Source: Bacillus sp. BGMRC 2118
GTDB lineage: Bacteria; Bacillota; Bacilli; Bacillales; SA4
DNA: 64,000 nt
Assembly (NCBI GenBank): GCA_008364785.1
Contig: VTTJ01000005.1
Location: forward strand, 124,001-188,000
Direction of reading: 5' to 3'
In this document: positions 37,551 to 47,208 of the stretch, piece after piece
Layout of the letters: each line of letters opens with the position of its first letter
Numbering within the stretch: position 1 is the first letter of the stretch
Made by a program: the position numbers and the translations under genes
The notes under the pieces: generated by a model
What the model saw: the letters and a program-made list of their open reading frames with translations, nothing else
Told to the model about the DNA's origin: nothing
The model's database searches: none

Positions 37551-37744
37551 CCTAATAAAGTCTTATTCTTCGTACATTGTGATTTTTAAAAAAACTACCC
37601 TATACGGAGTACATGTCTTATTAATTGAGACTCTTATCGTAAACATTTTCTACTAATTAGATATAATCATCTTGACTGAAACAATCCGCAGGAATAAAGT
37701 TTGAAGTATCGAAAAAAGGGAGAGGAAATATCCTCACCCTTTCT
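37551..37744 (-). terminator. Terminator of rpsP-khpA (hairpin at 37712-37744)
   Basis: Stem GGGTGAGGA / TCCTCTCCC (one mismatch) followed by TTTTTT on the minus strand, just after khpA. The remaining DNA to ylqD is AT-rich; it should hold the ylqD-rimM-trmD promoter, but I see no strong match. Confidence 0.8.
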
Positions 37745-37767
37745 TTTTGAATTCATTAATTAGAAAC

Positions 37768-38010
37768 TTATTGTATATCTAGTTGAATACGCTTTTCGCT
37801 TTTTGTAGCGGCAGCATAGATTACTGTACGAATTGCCTTAGCAACTCGTCCATTTTTACCTATTACTTTACCGACATCTTCTTTATGAACAGAAAGTTTA
37901 TAAGTGATGTGGCTATTGTCTGCTACTTCAGTAACGACAACATCTTCTGGATAGTCAACTAAAGGTTTTACAATTGTTTCAATTAGATCCTTCATAGCAT
38001 CCACATTCAT
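37768..38010 (-). CDS. khpA: KH-domain RNA-binding protein KhpA (YlqC)
   Basis: 80 aa, a single type II KH domain with the GxxG loop in KVIGKNGRVAKAIRTVIYAA. KhpA binds RNA and, with KhpB, affects cell elongation in Gram-positives. Its first ATG overlaps the rpsP stop (TAATG); Met6 is an alternative start. Paired with rpsP as in B. subtilis. Confidence 0.95.
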   Translation of the reverse strand: MNVDAMKDLIETIVKPLVDYPEDVVVTEVADNSHITYKLSVHKEDVGKVIGKNGRVAKAIRTVIYAAATKSEKRIQLDIQ

Positions 38011-38282
38011 TACTTACTGTTTTTTGCTACGTGGAACTTTTCCATGATCCCTTGCTTAGAGAAAAGGTTGCGAACTGTATCAGATGGTTTCGCACCAGTT
38101 TGTAACCACTTAAGAGCAAGAGTTTCGTTAATATCAACGATTGCTGGTTCAGCAACTGGATTGTAAGTTCCGATTTCTTCGATGAAACGACCATCACGTG
38201 GTGAACGAGAATCTGCTACTACCACACGATAGAAAGGACTTTTCTTTGAACCCATACGCTTTAAACGAATTTTAACTGCCAT
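38010..38282 (-). CDS. rpsP: 30S ribosomal protein S16
   Basis: 90 aa, [20 protein letters not shown] then [20 protein letters not shown], which is diagnostic for S16. CGGAGG lies upstream of the ATG. The gene has its own promoter after ffh. Confidence 0.99.
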   Translation of the reverse strand: MAVKIRLKRMGSKKSPFYRVVVADSRSPRDGRFIEEIGTYNPVAEPAIVDINETLALKWLQTGAKPSDTVRNLFSKQGIMEKFHVAKNSK

Positions 38283-38358
38283 TTGTATATAACCTCCGAA
38301 ATTTTAATTTATGTTTTTAATGGATATATATTTATCCTTGTTATTGACAACAAAATAT

Positions 38359-38387
38359 ATAATATCAGTATAAGAAATGTTTGTAAA
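38359..38387 (-). promoter_or_regulatory. Sigma-A-type promoter for rpsP-khpA
   Basis: Minus strand -35 TTTACA (38387-38382), 17-nt spacer, -10 TATTAT (38364-38359), both 5 of 6 to consensus, about 75 nt before the rpsP start. Confidence 0.75.
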
Positions 38388-38426
38388 GTATTTTTTCTTA
38401 ACAGTATGATAAAAAGTAAATTTCGC

Positions 38427-39770
38427 CTACATAAACGGAAGCTTAAAACCGCCTTTTTTCTTCCCTTTTTGCATATTTGTCATTTGCTTCATCATCTTCT
38501 TCATATCTTCAAATTGCTTTAATAAGCGATTTACTTCTTGAACTGATGTTCCACTACCTTTAGCTATTCGTTTCTTTCGACTTGCATTGATAATTTCAGG
38601 TTGAATTTTCTCCTTTTTAGTCATAGATTTAATAATTGCCTCTACATGACTAATTTGTTTCTCATCCACCTTCATATCCTTTAGACCCTTTATCTTGTTT
38701 GCACCAGGCATCATCCCTAGCAGTTCATCTAATGGCCCCATACTCCTAACTTGCGCAAGTTGATCAAGGAAATCATCAAATGTAAATGACATCGTACGCA
38801 TCTTTTGCTCAAGTTCTTTTGCTTTTTCTTCATCTACAGAAGCTTGTGCTTTTTCAATAAGTGTCAGCACATCCCCCATACCTAGAATTCGCGTGGCCAT
38901 TCGTTCAGGGTGGAATGGTTCAATCGCATCCATTTTCTCCCCTAAGCCGACAAACTTAATTGGTGTGTTCGTTACCGCTTTAACTGATAAAGCCGCCCCA
39001 CCACGGGTGTCACCATCCAATTTTGTTAATACGACACCTGTGATATCAAGTTGCTCATTAAAGCTTTGTGCAACGTTTACTGCATCTTGTCCAGTCATTG
39101 CATCAACTACTAAAAAGATTTCATTCGGCTTTGATATTTCTTTAACTTCTATCAGTTCATTCATTAGGTTTTCATCAACATGCAGTCGACCAGCCGTATC
39201 AATTAATACATAATCGTAGTGCTCTTTTTTTGCGTGTTCAATCGCTTGTTTTGCAATTTCAACAGGACTAACTTGATCTCCTAATGAGAAGACAGGCATG
39301 CTGAGCTGCTTTCCTAGTGTTTCTAATTGCTTGATTGCAGCTGGTCTGTATATATCTGCTGCTACAAGTAGTGGTTTGCGGTTATATTTCTTTCTTAATA
39401 GGTTCGCCAGTTTTCCCGTAGTCGTCGTTTTACCAGCACCTTGCAAACCTACCATCATCACAACTGTTGGTGGTCTGTTAGAAACAGCGATTTTACTCTG
39501 TTCTCCCCCCATCAGTGCTGTAAGTTCTTCTTGTACAACTTTGATAACTTGTTGTCCAGGAGTTAAGCTCTTCATCACTTCCTGGCCAACAGAACGTTCG
39601 GAAACTTTCTTAACGAAATCTTTTACAACTTTGAAGTTAACGTCAGCCTCAAGAAGCGCTAATCGTACCTCTCTCATCATTTCTTTTACATCTGCTTCCG
39701 TAACTTTACCTTTTCCTTTTATCTTTTGAATCGTACTTTGCAAACGGTCGGCTAATCCTTCAAATGCCAT
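38427..39770 (-). CDS. ffh: Signal recognition particle protein Ffh
   Basis: 447 aa. N domain, G domain (GLQGAGKTTTTGKLANLL, about residues 107-124; DTAGRLHVDE; TKLDGDTRGG) and a Met-rich M domain that binds scRNA and signal peptides (MGPLDELLGMMPG, MKKMMKQMTNMQKGK). It targets nascent membrane proteins to FtsY. It follows ylxM by 12 nt. Confidence 0.99.
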   Translation of the reverse strand: MAFEGLADRLQSTIQKIKGKGKVTEADVKEMMREVRLALLEADVNFKVVKDFVKKVSERSVGQEVMKSLTPGQQVIKVVQEELTALMGGEQSKIAVSNRPPTVVMMVGLQGAGKTTTTGKLANLLRKKYNRKPLLVAADIYRPAAIKQLETLGKQLSMPVFSLGDQVSPVEIAKQAIEHAKKEHYDYVLIDTAGRLHVDENLMNELIEVKEISKPNEIFLVVDAMTGQDAVNVAQSFNEQLDITGVVLTKLDGDTRGGAALSVKAVTNTPIKFVGLGEKMDAIEPFHPERMATRILGMGDVLTLIEKAQASVDEEKAKELEQKMRTMSFTFDDFLDQLAQVRSMGPLDELLGMMPGANKIKGLKDMKVDEKQISHVEAIIKSMTKKEKIQPEIINASRKKRIAKGSGTSVQEVNRLLKQFEDMKKMMKQMTNMQKGKKKGGFKLPFM

Positions 39771-39782
39771 TACTGCCGCCCC

Positions 39783-40103
39783 CTAATCTAATTTCTCAAT
39801 TTCTTCAATTAATTCAATTGCTTTTGGATTATCTCGCATTATCTGTTTACATTCATTTAATAGCGTGAGTCGACTTTGAAACTTCTCTAGTAAACAAAGC
39901 TTTTGTTCATACTCTTCAAGCATCGCTTCAGTCCGTTTAATATTATCATAGACTGCTTGACGGCTAACCTCATACTCTTCTGCGATCTCTCCTAGTGAAT
40001 GATCGTCTAAATAATATTGCTCCATATAGCTTCTTTGCTTTGGAGTGAGGAGCGATTGATAGAAATCTAACAAGTAATTCATTCTTGTTGTTTTCTCTAG
40101 CAT
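39783..40103 (-). CDS. ylxM: YlxM, helix-turn-helix protein of the SRP operon
   Basis: 106 aa from the ATG at 40103 (GGAGGGG 6 nt upstream). [20 protein letters not shown] then [20 protein letters not shown] is a sigma-70 region 4-like helix-turn-helix, followed by a coiled coil. The family is encoded next to ffh in Firmicutes and affects SRP function in streptococci; its role in Bacillus is less clear. Confidence 0.95.
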   Translation of the reverse strand: MLEKTTRMNYLLDFYQSLLTPKQRSYMEQYYLDDHSLGEIAEEYEVSRQAVYDNIKRTEAMLEEYEQKLCLLEKFQSRLTLLNECKQIMRDNPKAIELIEEIEKLD

Positions 40104-40243
40104 ATGAGACCCCTCCATCGTTAAGTACATTACCTTTACAAACTATCACATTTCTTAGCACAATGTCAAGTTATTACACTTGACGAATAGCTCATCTTAT
40201 AGTATGTCTCTTGTCTTATTTTACAGCCAAACAAACCATACAA

Positions 40244-40275
40244 ATATAGCCCCCTTCTATGTAAGGGGGCTATAT
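40244..40275 (-). terminator. Terminator downstream of ftsY
   Basis: Perfect 13-bp stem ATATAGCCCCCTT / AAGGGGGCTATAT, 3 nt after the ftsY stop. The following sequence on the minus strand is only modestly T-rich. Confidence 0.8.
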
Positions 40276-40278
40276 CCT

Positions 40279-41274
40279 TTACTCTTTTTCTGCTTCTGCT
40301 TCAATCATTTCACTAAATAATCCGTATACAAATTGCTCTGCATTAAATTCTTGTAAGTCGTCCATTTGCTCACCTAAGCCAACAAATTTAACTGGTGTAT
40401 CCAGCTCATTGCGGATTGCAAGAACGATTCCACCCTTTGCAGTTCCGTCAAGTTTTGTTAATACAATTCCGGTTACGTTTGTAGCTTCTGTAAAGGTTTT
40501 CGCCTGACTCATCGCATTTTGTCCTGTCGTTGCATCCAGTACAAGTAATACCTCATGCGGTGCTCCTGGTACTTCTCTTTCTATGACGCGTTTTACCTTT
40601 TCTAATTCTTTCATTAAGTTTACTTTATTTTGCAGTCGACCAGCCGTATCACAGATAAGTATATCAACATTTCTGGATTTTGCGGCTTGCAGAGCATCGT
40701 ACATAACAGCCGCAGGATCTGAACCTTCGGATTGTTTAATTACATCAACTCCAGCTCTATCTCCCCACACTTCCAATTGCTCGATCGCACCTGCTCTAAA
40801 CGTATCTCCCGCAGCAAGTATTACTTTCTTACCCTCTTGTTTAAATTTATTTGCAAGTTTTCCAATTGAAGTTGTTTTCCCAACTCCATTTACACCTACA
40901 ACAAGAACAACTGTCAAACCATTTTCCTGCATATTAATCCCCTCAGCAGCCTTATCGTCACCTTGATAAATCTCTATTAGCTTTTCAGATATAACGGCTT
41001 TTACATCACGAGGTTCTTGTATATTTCTTTTCTTCACTTCATCCTTCAACTCATCGATTAAATCCATAACTGTTGTTACCCCAACGTCAGCAGAAATTAA
41101 GATTTCTTCTAACTCTTCGAAGAAATCCTCATCTACCTTGCGATAACGATAGACTAAATCGTTTACCTTTCCTGAGAAGGAATCTCTTGTTTTAGATAAT
41201 CCATCCTTAAATTTTTCGGTAACTGTATCTGTTTGTTTTGAGATTTTTTCTTTTAACTTTTTAAAAAAACTCAT
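40279..41274 (-). CDS. ftsY: SRP receptor FtsY
   Basis: 331 aa. Short charged N-terminus, N domain, then G domain with GVNGVGKTTSIGKLANKF (about residues 129-146), DTAGRLQNKVNLMKEL, TKLDGTAKGG and FVGLGEQMDDLQEF. It receives SRP-ribosome complexes at the membrane. AGAGGGG precedes the ATG. In B. subtilis it follows smc closely; here a short element lies between. Confidence 0.99.
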   Translation of the reverse strand: MSFFKKLKEKISKQTDTVTEKFKDGLSKTRDSFSGKVNDLVYRYRKVDEDFFEELEEILISADVGVTTVMDLIDELKDEVKKRNIQEPRDVKAVISEKLIEIYQGDDKAAEGINMQENGLTVVLVVGVNGVGKTTSIGKLANKFKQEGKKVILAAGDTFRAGAIEQLEVWGDRAGVDVIKQSEGSDPAAVMYDALQAAKSRNVDILICDTAGRLQNKVNLMKELEKVKRVIEREVPGAPHEVLLVLDATTGQNAMSQAKTFTEATNVTGIVLTKLDGTAKGGIVLAIRNELDTPVKFVGLGEQMDDLQEFNAEQFVYGLFSEMIEAEAEKE

Positions 41275-41296
41275 TTTTTAACCCCTCTTATCTTTA

Positions 41297-41455
41297 GACT
41301 GTTTTCTTATAGATTGTTGCTTTGTTTTACCTTAGTATCTAGATGTTTCTATATAAATAGAGTTTCTTTTCTAATCTAATCTCAGGTTTGCTTCTAAAAC
41401 TGGTTGTACACCCAGAATAATTGTACTAAAAACAACAAAGTTTTAGATAATATGT
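41297..41455. mobile_element. Diverged MITE-like element between smc and ftsY
   Basis: Its interior matches the 184-bp element at 33039-33222 in inverted orientation: GTGTACAACCAGTTTTAGAA is identical, as are long stretches on both sides. The end near ftsY reads GACTGTTTTCTTATAGATTG, like the other ends; the end near smc has decayed. A 24-nt part present in the other copy is missing. No clear target duplication remains. Confidence 0.75.
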
Positions 41456-41458
41456 ACT

Positions 41459-41496
41459 TTGTGTTGAATAACATAAACATCGGTTATTCAACACAA
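41459..41496 (-). terminator. 14-bp hairpin after smc
   Basis: Perfect inverted repeat TTGTGTTGAATAAC / GTTATTCAACACAA with a 10-nt loop, 12 nt after the smc stop. No T-run follows, so it is a weak terminator or an RNA stabiliser; it might also belong to the neighbouring element. Confidence 0.5.
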
Positions 41497-41508
41497 GAAT
41501 TGTCATAC

Positions 41509-44500
41509 TTATTTAATACCAACCAATTCCTTTGAATCTTCTAGTCTTACAGAAACTAGTTTAGAGACACCGGATTCTTGCATTGTTACTCCGTATAATA
41601 CGTCACTCTCTTCCATCGTTCCTTTGCGATGTGTAATGACAATAAATTGAGTTTCTTTACTGAACTTCTTTAAATATAAACCAAAACGGTGTACATTGGC
41701 ATCATCCAACGCAGCCTCTACTTCGTCTAGTACACAAAACGGAACCGGACGTACTTTTAAAATTGAAAATAATAGTGCGATCGCTGTCAGTGCTCTTTCT
41801 CCACCTGATAGAAGTCCAAGGTTTTGTAATTTTTTACCAGGAGGTTGAGCAACAATATCAACGCCAGTGTTTAATAAATCATCAGGGTCTGTCAAGCGAA
41901 GGTCTGCTCTTCCACCCCCAAATAGTGATTGAAATACTGTCTCGAAATGAGAACGGATACTAGTGAATGTTGTTTCGAAGCGTTTTTTCATTTCATCATC
42001 CATCTCATGTATCACTCTATATAACGTATCCTTCGCTTCAACTAAGTCTGTTTTTTGCTCATGCAGGAAGTGATGACGTTCAGAAACACGTTCATATTCT
42101 TCAATTGCACCAAGGTTTACAGAGCCTAACTCTTCAATCGCAAGTTTAATTAACTTAACCTTCTTCTTAGCTTCAGTATACTCAATTGTTAGTGGGTATT
42201 TTTCTTTCGCTGCTTCAAACGAAAGCATATATTCCTCACGTAAATGAGAAAGATGATTTTCAAGTTCTACATCTAATCGGTTGACCTTCACTTCTTCATC
42301 TTTAATAACCTCTACAATTTGCTTATACATACGTCGCAATTCTTTTAATTCGTTCTCCATATCTTCCATTTTCGTTTGGAGATTTAGTCTCTCTTCTCTT
42401 CTAGTTGATATTAAAGAAAGTGTGTCATTTTTGTCTTGTAGCTTTTGTTTTGCTTGCTGCTCTAATTGTTCTTCACCTGAATCGGTAGAACTCATTTCAC
42501 TAGAGAGAAGATGTAGATCTTCTTTAATGGAGTTTAATTGAGCAATTGTCTGTCCAAGCTCTTCTTCCACTCGATTTACCTTTTCCTGTTGATTAGCTAG
42601 AAGTTGTCTACTTTCTGCTAAATGAATACGCAGATCAGTTATTTCAGACTGTAACGATTCCTTCGAGGTTTGTTGTTCTGCTTTCAGAGATGAAAGGTGT
42701 TTAATCTCTATATCAAGTTGTTTTATCGTTTCCTCTAAAGAAGTAAGAACTTCCTTTATCTGGGCTTTTCTATTTGATAGATCGTGCTGGTCAACCTTGA
42801 ACAACTCTTTTTCTTGATCATACATTGCAAGACGTTCATTTAAGCTCTTCTCTTCAACCTCTAATTCTCGAATACTTGATTTGATTCCTTGAACAACAAA
42901 GCGCAATTCTTCTCCTTCATTTCTCGCTTCATTCAGGTGAGTCTCATCATCTAGTATCGTCTTCTTTTGTGTTTTTACATACTCTTCAAGTTGTGTTGTT
43001 TTTCCTTCAATTTCTTGTAGCTTATTTGTTAGCTGCTCAAGTTCACGTTGTCTACTTAATAGTGAACTCGACTTTTGCTTCACTGCTCCACCAGTCATTG
43101 CACCACCAGGACTTACAACATCTCCTTCAAGAGTAACTAATCGATACCGATAATTAATCATTTTCGCAATATCGTTGGCACTTTTAAGGTCTGTCGTGAT
43201 CATGACATTTCCTAATAGACTTCCAATGACACTCTCATACTTTCCATCATATGAAATTAAACCAGAAGCAACACCTACAAATCCTGCGTGGGACTTAGCC
43301 CGCGAAAGGACGTCACCAGGTATCGTTTTCTTAGATACGACAGATAATGGTAAGAAAGTTGCTCTACCAAAGTGATTTTGTTTAAGGAATTGTATAGCCC
43401 GTCTAGCATTAGACTCATGATCCACAACAATATGTTGCATAGATGCTCCCAATGCAATTTCTAACGCTGTTTCATATTCTTTTGGTACCGTAATTAACTC
43501 AGCAATTGCTCCTTCAATTCCTTCAAGCTTATGGTTTCTGGCCTTCAATACTTCTTTAACACCTTGGAAAAAGCCAGAATAGTCTTCCTGCATTTCCTCT
43601 AACGTTTCTTTACGAGATTTCGTTTGTTGTAAGACTTGATATGCTTGATATAGCATCGATTCTCGTTTTTGAAACTCTTCTTTAGTCTTCTCAATCTTCA
43701 CCTGTAGCTTACGGTAATAATCGACTTTATTGTTAAGTAGTTCTGTTTGTTCATCAAGCTGTTTTTGGAGCTCCTGTTTTTTCTCCTCTAACTCTTGACG
43801 TAATACCACATACTTTTCATTTGAATGATCTAGTCTTTCATTTTTCGCCAACTGCTGTTTTAATTGATCGTCAATGTTAGATAGCTCATTTCGTTTAGAA
43901 GCTTGATGATTTAAGTGTTCAATATAGTCGCTTTTTATATTTTCCAATTGTTCATCAATGTTCTCTGAATAAGCATTGTGAAGTTTTTCCTTGTCATCTA
44001 AATCTGCTTTAAGTTGCTTTACAGTTGCTTTAAATTCATTTAATAGTTGAACTTCTTTTGTTAACAGTTCTTTTGAAGAGACAATTTTCTGTTCGTTTTC
44101 TAGTACTTGTTTTTCGAGCTGACTGCGATTTTGAGAGGCATTTTTCTTTCTTTCTTTCAGTACTTCTTTCTTACCTTCTACTTTTTCGAGCTCTTCACTT
44201 ACAAGTAACAACGTTTCCTGAAGCTGGGAAACAGACTCGTCCAAATCACGAATTGATGCACGGATTCCTTCTACTTGTGCTTCTTCCGTTTGTATTTTAG
44301 AAGACATCTGAATTTCTTGATCTTTTCGGGCTTCTACTTGCTTTAATAGTGTTTCCCATTTTTCATGCAGGTCTTCAATTTCATAAACTGTTAATGCAAC
44401 TTCAAACTTTTCAAGTTCTGCTTTTTTTTCTAAGAAGTCTTTCGCTACAGATGATTGAAGCTTCAATGGTTCTAATTGGCTTTCAAGCTCGTGTAGTATA

Positions 44501-45078
44501 TCTTCTACACGATTTAAGTTTTCTTGCGTTTCAAACAGCTTTTGTTCTGCTTTCTTTTTACGAGTTTTATATTTTAGTACACCTGCTGCTTCTTCAAATA
44601 TGGTTCTTCTCTCTTCAGCTTTACTACTTAAAATTTCTTCAACTTTACCTTGCGATATGATAGAGAAGGCTTCCCTACCTAACCCGGAATCCATTAATAG
44701 ATCCACAATATCCTTTAATCGGCATGATTGTTTATTAATATAAAATTCAGATTCACCTGATCTATATACACGTCTAGTAATACTTACCTCATGATAATCA
44801 ATTGGAAGGAATTGATCTTCATTATCAAGTGTAAGTGTCACTTCTCCAACGTTAAGTGCTTTTCTGGAATCACTTCCCGCAAAAATGATGTCTTCCATCT
44901 TCGCTCCACGAAGTGATTTTGCTGACTGTTCACCTAATACCCAGCGGATTGCATCCGTAATGTTGCTTTTCCCACTGCCATTCGGACCAACCACTGCTGT
45001 AACACCCGGCACAAAATCAACCGAAACACGTTCAGCGAACGATTTGAACCCTACAATATCTAAACGTTTGAGGAACAC
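41509..45078 (-). CDS. smc: Chromosome segregation protein SMC
   Basis: 1189 aa. N-terminal Walker A VVGPNGSGKSNITDAIRWVL, two long coiled coils (about residues 170-490 and 680-1010), hinge around SYDGKYESVIGSLLGNVM, and C-terminal signature LGLLSGGERALTAIALLFSI with Walker B FCVLDEVEAALDDANV. It condenses and aligns chromosome arms with ScpA/ScpB. Start is GTG with GGAGGGGAAGAAC upstream. Confidence 0.99.
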   Translation of the reverse strand: MFLKRLDIVGFKSFAERVSVDFVPGVTAVVGPNGSGKSNITDAIRWVLGEQSAKSLRGAKMEDIIFAGSDSRKALNVGEVTLTLDNEDQFLPIDYHEVSITRRVYRSGESEFYINKQSCRLKDIVDLLMDSGLGREAFSIISQGKVEEILSSKAEERRTIFEEAAGVLKYKTRKKKAEQKLFETQENLNRVEDILHELESQLEPLKLQSSVAKDFLEKKAELEKFEVALTVYEIEDLHEKWETLLKQVEARKDQEIQMSSKIQTEEAQVEGIRASIRDLDESVSQLQETLLLVSEELEKVEGKKEVLKERKKNASQNRSQLEKQVLENEQKIVSSKELLTKEVQLLNEFKATVKQLKADLDDKEKLHNAYSENIDEQLENIKSDYIEHLNHQASKRNELSNIDDQLKQQLAKNERLDHSNEKYVVLRQELEEKKQELQKQLDEQTELLNNKVDYYRKLQVKIEKTKEEFQKRESMLYQAYQVLQQTKSRKETLEEMQEDYSGFFQGVKEVLKARNHKLEGIEGAIAELITVPKEYETALEIALGASMQHIVVDHESNARRAIQFLKQNHFGRATFLPLSVVSKKTIPGDVLSRAKSHAGFVGVASGLISYDGKYESVIGSLLGNVMITTDLKSANDIAKMINYRYRLVTLEGDVVSPGGAMTGGAVKQKSSSLLSRQRELEQLTNKLQEIEGKTTQLEEYVKTQKKTILDDETHLNEARNEGEELRFVVQGIKSSIRELEVEEKSLNERLAMYDQEKELFKVDQHDLSNRKAQIKEVLTSLEETIKQLDIEIKHLSSLKAEQQTSKESLQSEITDLRIHLAESRQLLANQQEKVNRVEEELGQTIAQLNSIKEDLHLLSSEMSSTDSGEEQLEQQAKQKLQDKNDTLSLISTRREERLNLQTKMEDMENELKELRRMYKQIVEVIKDEEVKVNRLDVELENHLSHLREEYMLSFEAAKEKYPLTIEYTEAKKKVKLIKLAIEELGSVNLGAIEEYERVSERHHFLHEQKTDLVEAKDTLYRVIHEMDDEMKKRFETTFTSIRSHFETVFQSLFGGGRADLRLTDPDDLLNTGVDIVAQPPGKKLQNLGLLSGGERALTAIALLFSILKVRPVPFCVLDEVEAALDDANVHRFGLYLKKFSKETQFIVITHRKGTMEESDVLYGVTMQESGVSKLVSVRLEDSKELVGIK

Positions 45079-45210
45079 GTTCTTCCCCTCCTACTATATC
45101 TATTAATCTACAAAATAGTATTCTAAATTACACAGTTCTGATGGATACTGAAAATCTTTGACAAGATAATCACTTACAGAAATAAGTTTCATTTTATTCT
45201 ACCATGAAAC

Positions 45211-45244
45211 AAAAAAGGAATCCCTCTTTTCAAGGGATTTCCTT
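45211..45244 (-). terminator. Intrinsic terminator of rnc
   Basis: Stem AAGGAAATCCCT / AGGGATTCCTT (one bulge) followed by TTTTTTG on the minus strand. It separates rnc from smc, which should therefore have its own promoter in 45079-45210; none is convincing. Confidence 0.85.
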
Positions 45245-45286
45245 ATTTTTTGCAATAAAGTACAACTACACAATGATAGAAGATTG

Positions 45287-46015
45287 TTACTTACCTGCTT
45301 TTAATAACTGCAACGCTTCTTGAGCAGCGTGTTGTTCTGCTTCTTTCTTCGACTTACCAACACCAGTTCCCAGTGTTTCACCGTTAAGATAAACCTGCGA
45401 CTCAAAAATCCGATTGTGCGCAGGACCTTTTTCATGTAAGATTTTATATTCAATTGCGCCCTTTCCATCTCGTTGTACCAACTCTTGTAATTGACTTTTA
45501 TAATCCATCACATGAGAAAAAGCACCATTTGCAATCTTAGGGAATACGACTTTTTCTAAGAAACCCCATACAATATCAAGACCTTGGTCTAAATACAATG
45601 CACCAATAAACGCCTCAAATACGTCTGCCAAAAGCGCTGGACGTTCTCTCCCTTTTGTTAGTTCTTCACCTTTTCCAAGTAAAACTAACTTACCAAAGTG
45701 TAGGCTATTTGCAAACTGAACAAGAGATGGTTCGCAAACAATGGATGCTCGTAATTTAGTTAATTGACCTTCACTCATTGTTGGATATAGCTCAAATAAG
45801 TATTTAGATACAGTTAGTTCTAATACTGCATCCCCTAAAAACTCAAGTCGTTCATTATCTTCAAATGGTCTTCTACGATGCTCATTCACATAAGATGAAT
45901 GTGTAAATGCCTGGTACAAAAGCTTTTCATTTTGGAAGTGTATTCCAATCTCATCTTGAAAGGCTAGAAAGGCCGCTTTTTGTGCTGAAAATGATTTTTT
46001 ATTTGTTGACTTCAT
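45287..46015 (-). CDS. rnc: Ribonuclease III
   Basis: 242 aa from the ATG at 46015, which follows GGAGGAAGG; the longer frame to 46036 starts inside that region. RNase III signature [20 protein letters not shown] and a C-terminal dsRNA-binding domain ([20 protein letters not shown] to [19 protein letters not shown]). It processes rRNA and scRNA precursors. Confidence 0.98.
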   Translation of the reverse strand: MKSTNKKSFSAQKAAFLAFQDEIGIHFQNEKLLYQAFTHSSYVNEHRRRPFEDNERLEFLGDAVLELTVSKYLFELYPTMSEGQLTKLRASIVCEPSLVQFANSLHFGKLVLLGKGEELTKGRERPALLADVFEAFIGALYLDQGLDIVWGFLEKVVFPKIANGAFSHVMDYKSQLQELVQRDGKGAIEYKILHEKGPAHNRIFESQVYLNGETLGTGVGKSKKEAEQHAAQEALQLLKAGK

Positions 46016-46080
46016 GGAAACCTTCCTCCAAGACAATTAGTGTTACTTTGGTTCACTATTTCTAAATTTTACTGTTTGTA

Positions 46081-46123
46081 AAAATAAAAAGCTAGGAAAG
46101 TCCCGCAATGTGCGGGACTTTCC
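46081..46123 (-). terminator. Intrinsic terminator of the fapR-acpP operon
   Basis: Perfect 13-bp stem GGAAAGTCCCGCA / TGCGGGACTTTCC, then TAGCTTTTTATTTT on the minus strand. The strongest terminator in the window. Confidence 0.95.
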
Positions 46124-46152
46124 TTCTTCTTAAAATGAGTTTCTCATTATCA

Positions 46153-46386
46153 TTATAGAGAGCTTTGTATGTAATTAACAGCATCCCCTACTGTTACTAT
46201 TTTTTCAGCATCTTCGTCTGAAATTTCCATATCAAACTCATCTTCTAATTCCATAACTAATTCAACTACGTCTAGTGAATCTGCTCCTAAATCGTCCTTG
46301 AATTTTGCTTCAGGTTTAACCTCAGCCTCTTCTACACCAAGACGATCTATAACAATCTTCGTTACGCGTTCTAAAACATCTGCCAT
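46153..46386 (-). CDS. acpP: Acyl carrier protein
   Basis: 77 aa, acidic. The phosphopantetheine site is Ser in [20 protein letters not shown]. It carries growing acyl chains for FabD, FabG and PlsX. GGGGAGGTGAACACAG precedes the ATG; the 77-nt gap after fabG is larger than others in the operon. Confidence 0.99.
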   Translation of the reverse strand: MADVLERVTKIVIDRLGVEEAEVKPEAKFKDDLGADSLDVVELVMELEDEFDMEISDEDAEKIVTVGDAVNYIQSSL

Positions 46387-46463
46387 CTGTGTTCACCTCC
46401 CCTCAAGTAGTCATTATAGTCAATGCTAGAAAAAAATACTAGCCGTTTCTGAACAAAATCGTG

Positions 46464-47204
46464 TTACATTACCATTCCACCATCAACATGAAGTGTCTGA
46501 CCAGTCATATATTTACTATCTTCTGAAGCTAAGAAAGAAACAACTTTAGCAATATCAGATGGCTCACCAAAACGTGATAACGGAATTTGCTTTAACATTT
46601 CTTCTTTTACTTCAGCAGGTAGTTCATCTGTCATATCAGTTGTGATAAATCCAGGAGCAATGGCATTTACATTAATGTTACGTGCAGATAATTCCTTAGC
46701 AGTTGTCTTCGTTAATCCGATAACACCTGCCTTTGCAGCTACGTAGTTGGCTTGTCCAGGATTCCCACTTACTCCTACGATAGACGCAATGTTAATAATT
46801 TTACCGCTTCTCTGCTTCATCATTTGTCTTGTTACAGCCTTTGTACAAAGGAATACACCCTTTAGGTTTGTGTTAATCACCGCATCCCACTCGTCTTCTT
46901 TCATTCTCATTAATAGATTATCTCTTGTTATCCCAGCGTTATTAACAAGGATATCAAGACTGCCAAATGTATCAATTACTTGTTTTACCATACTTGAAAC
47001 TGACTCTGCACTGGAGACATCTGCTTGAATCGCAATTGCTTCATAACCTAGTGACTTTATTTCATCCACTACTTCATTTGCTTTAGCTTCACTACCTGAA
47101 TAGTTTACGGCTACTTTTGCACCTTTTTGAGCAAGTTCAATCGCTATCGCACGACCAATTCCACGTGACGCTCCTGTAACTAAGGCTACTTTACCTGTTA
47201 GCAT
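46464..47204 (-). CDS. fabG: 3-oxoacyl-ACP reductase FabG
   Basis: 246 aa, short-chain dehydrogenase. NADPH-binding [20 protein letters not shown] (about residues 9-28), [20 protein letters not shown], catalytic Ser in [17 protein letters not shown] with Tyr and Lys (YVAAK). It reduces 3-oxoacyl-ACP. Its ribosome site lies in the last fabD codons. Confidence 0.99.
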   Translation of the reverse strand: MLTGKVALVTGASRGIGRAIAIELAQKGAKVAVNYSGSEAKANEVVDEIKSLGYEAIAIQADVSSAESVSSMVKQVIDTFGSLDILVNNAGITRDNLLMRMKEDEWDAVINTNLKGVFLCTKAVTRQMMKQRSGKIINIASIVGVSGNPGQANYVAAKAGVIGLTKTTAKELSARNINVNAIAPGFITTDMTDELPAEVKEEMLKQIPLSRFGEPSDIAKVVSFLASEDSKYMTGQTLHVDGGMVM

Positions 47205-47208
47205 TGGA

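Noticed and set aside
37621..37660. Further copy of the GGCT element end (GACTCTTATCGTAAACATTT)
   Set aside because: Only partly similar, no partner end and no target duplication; could be chance in AT-rich DNA.
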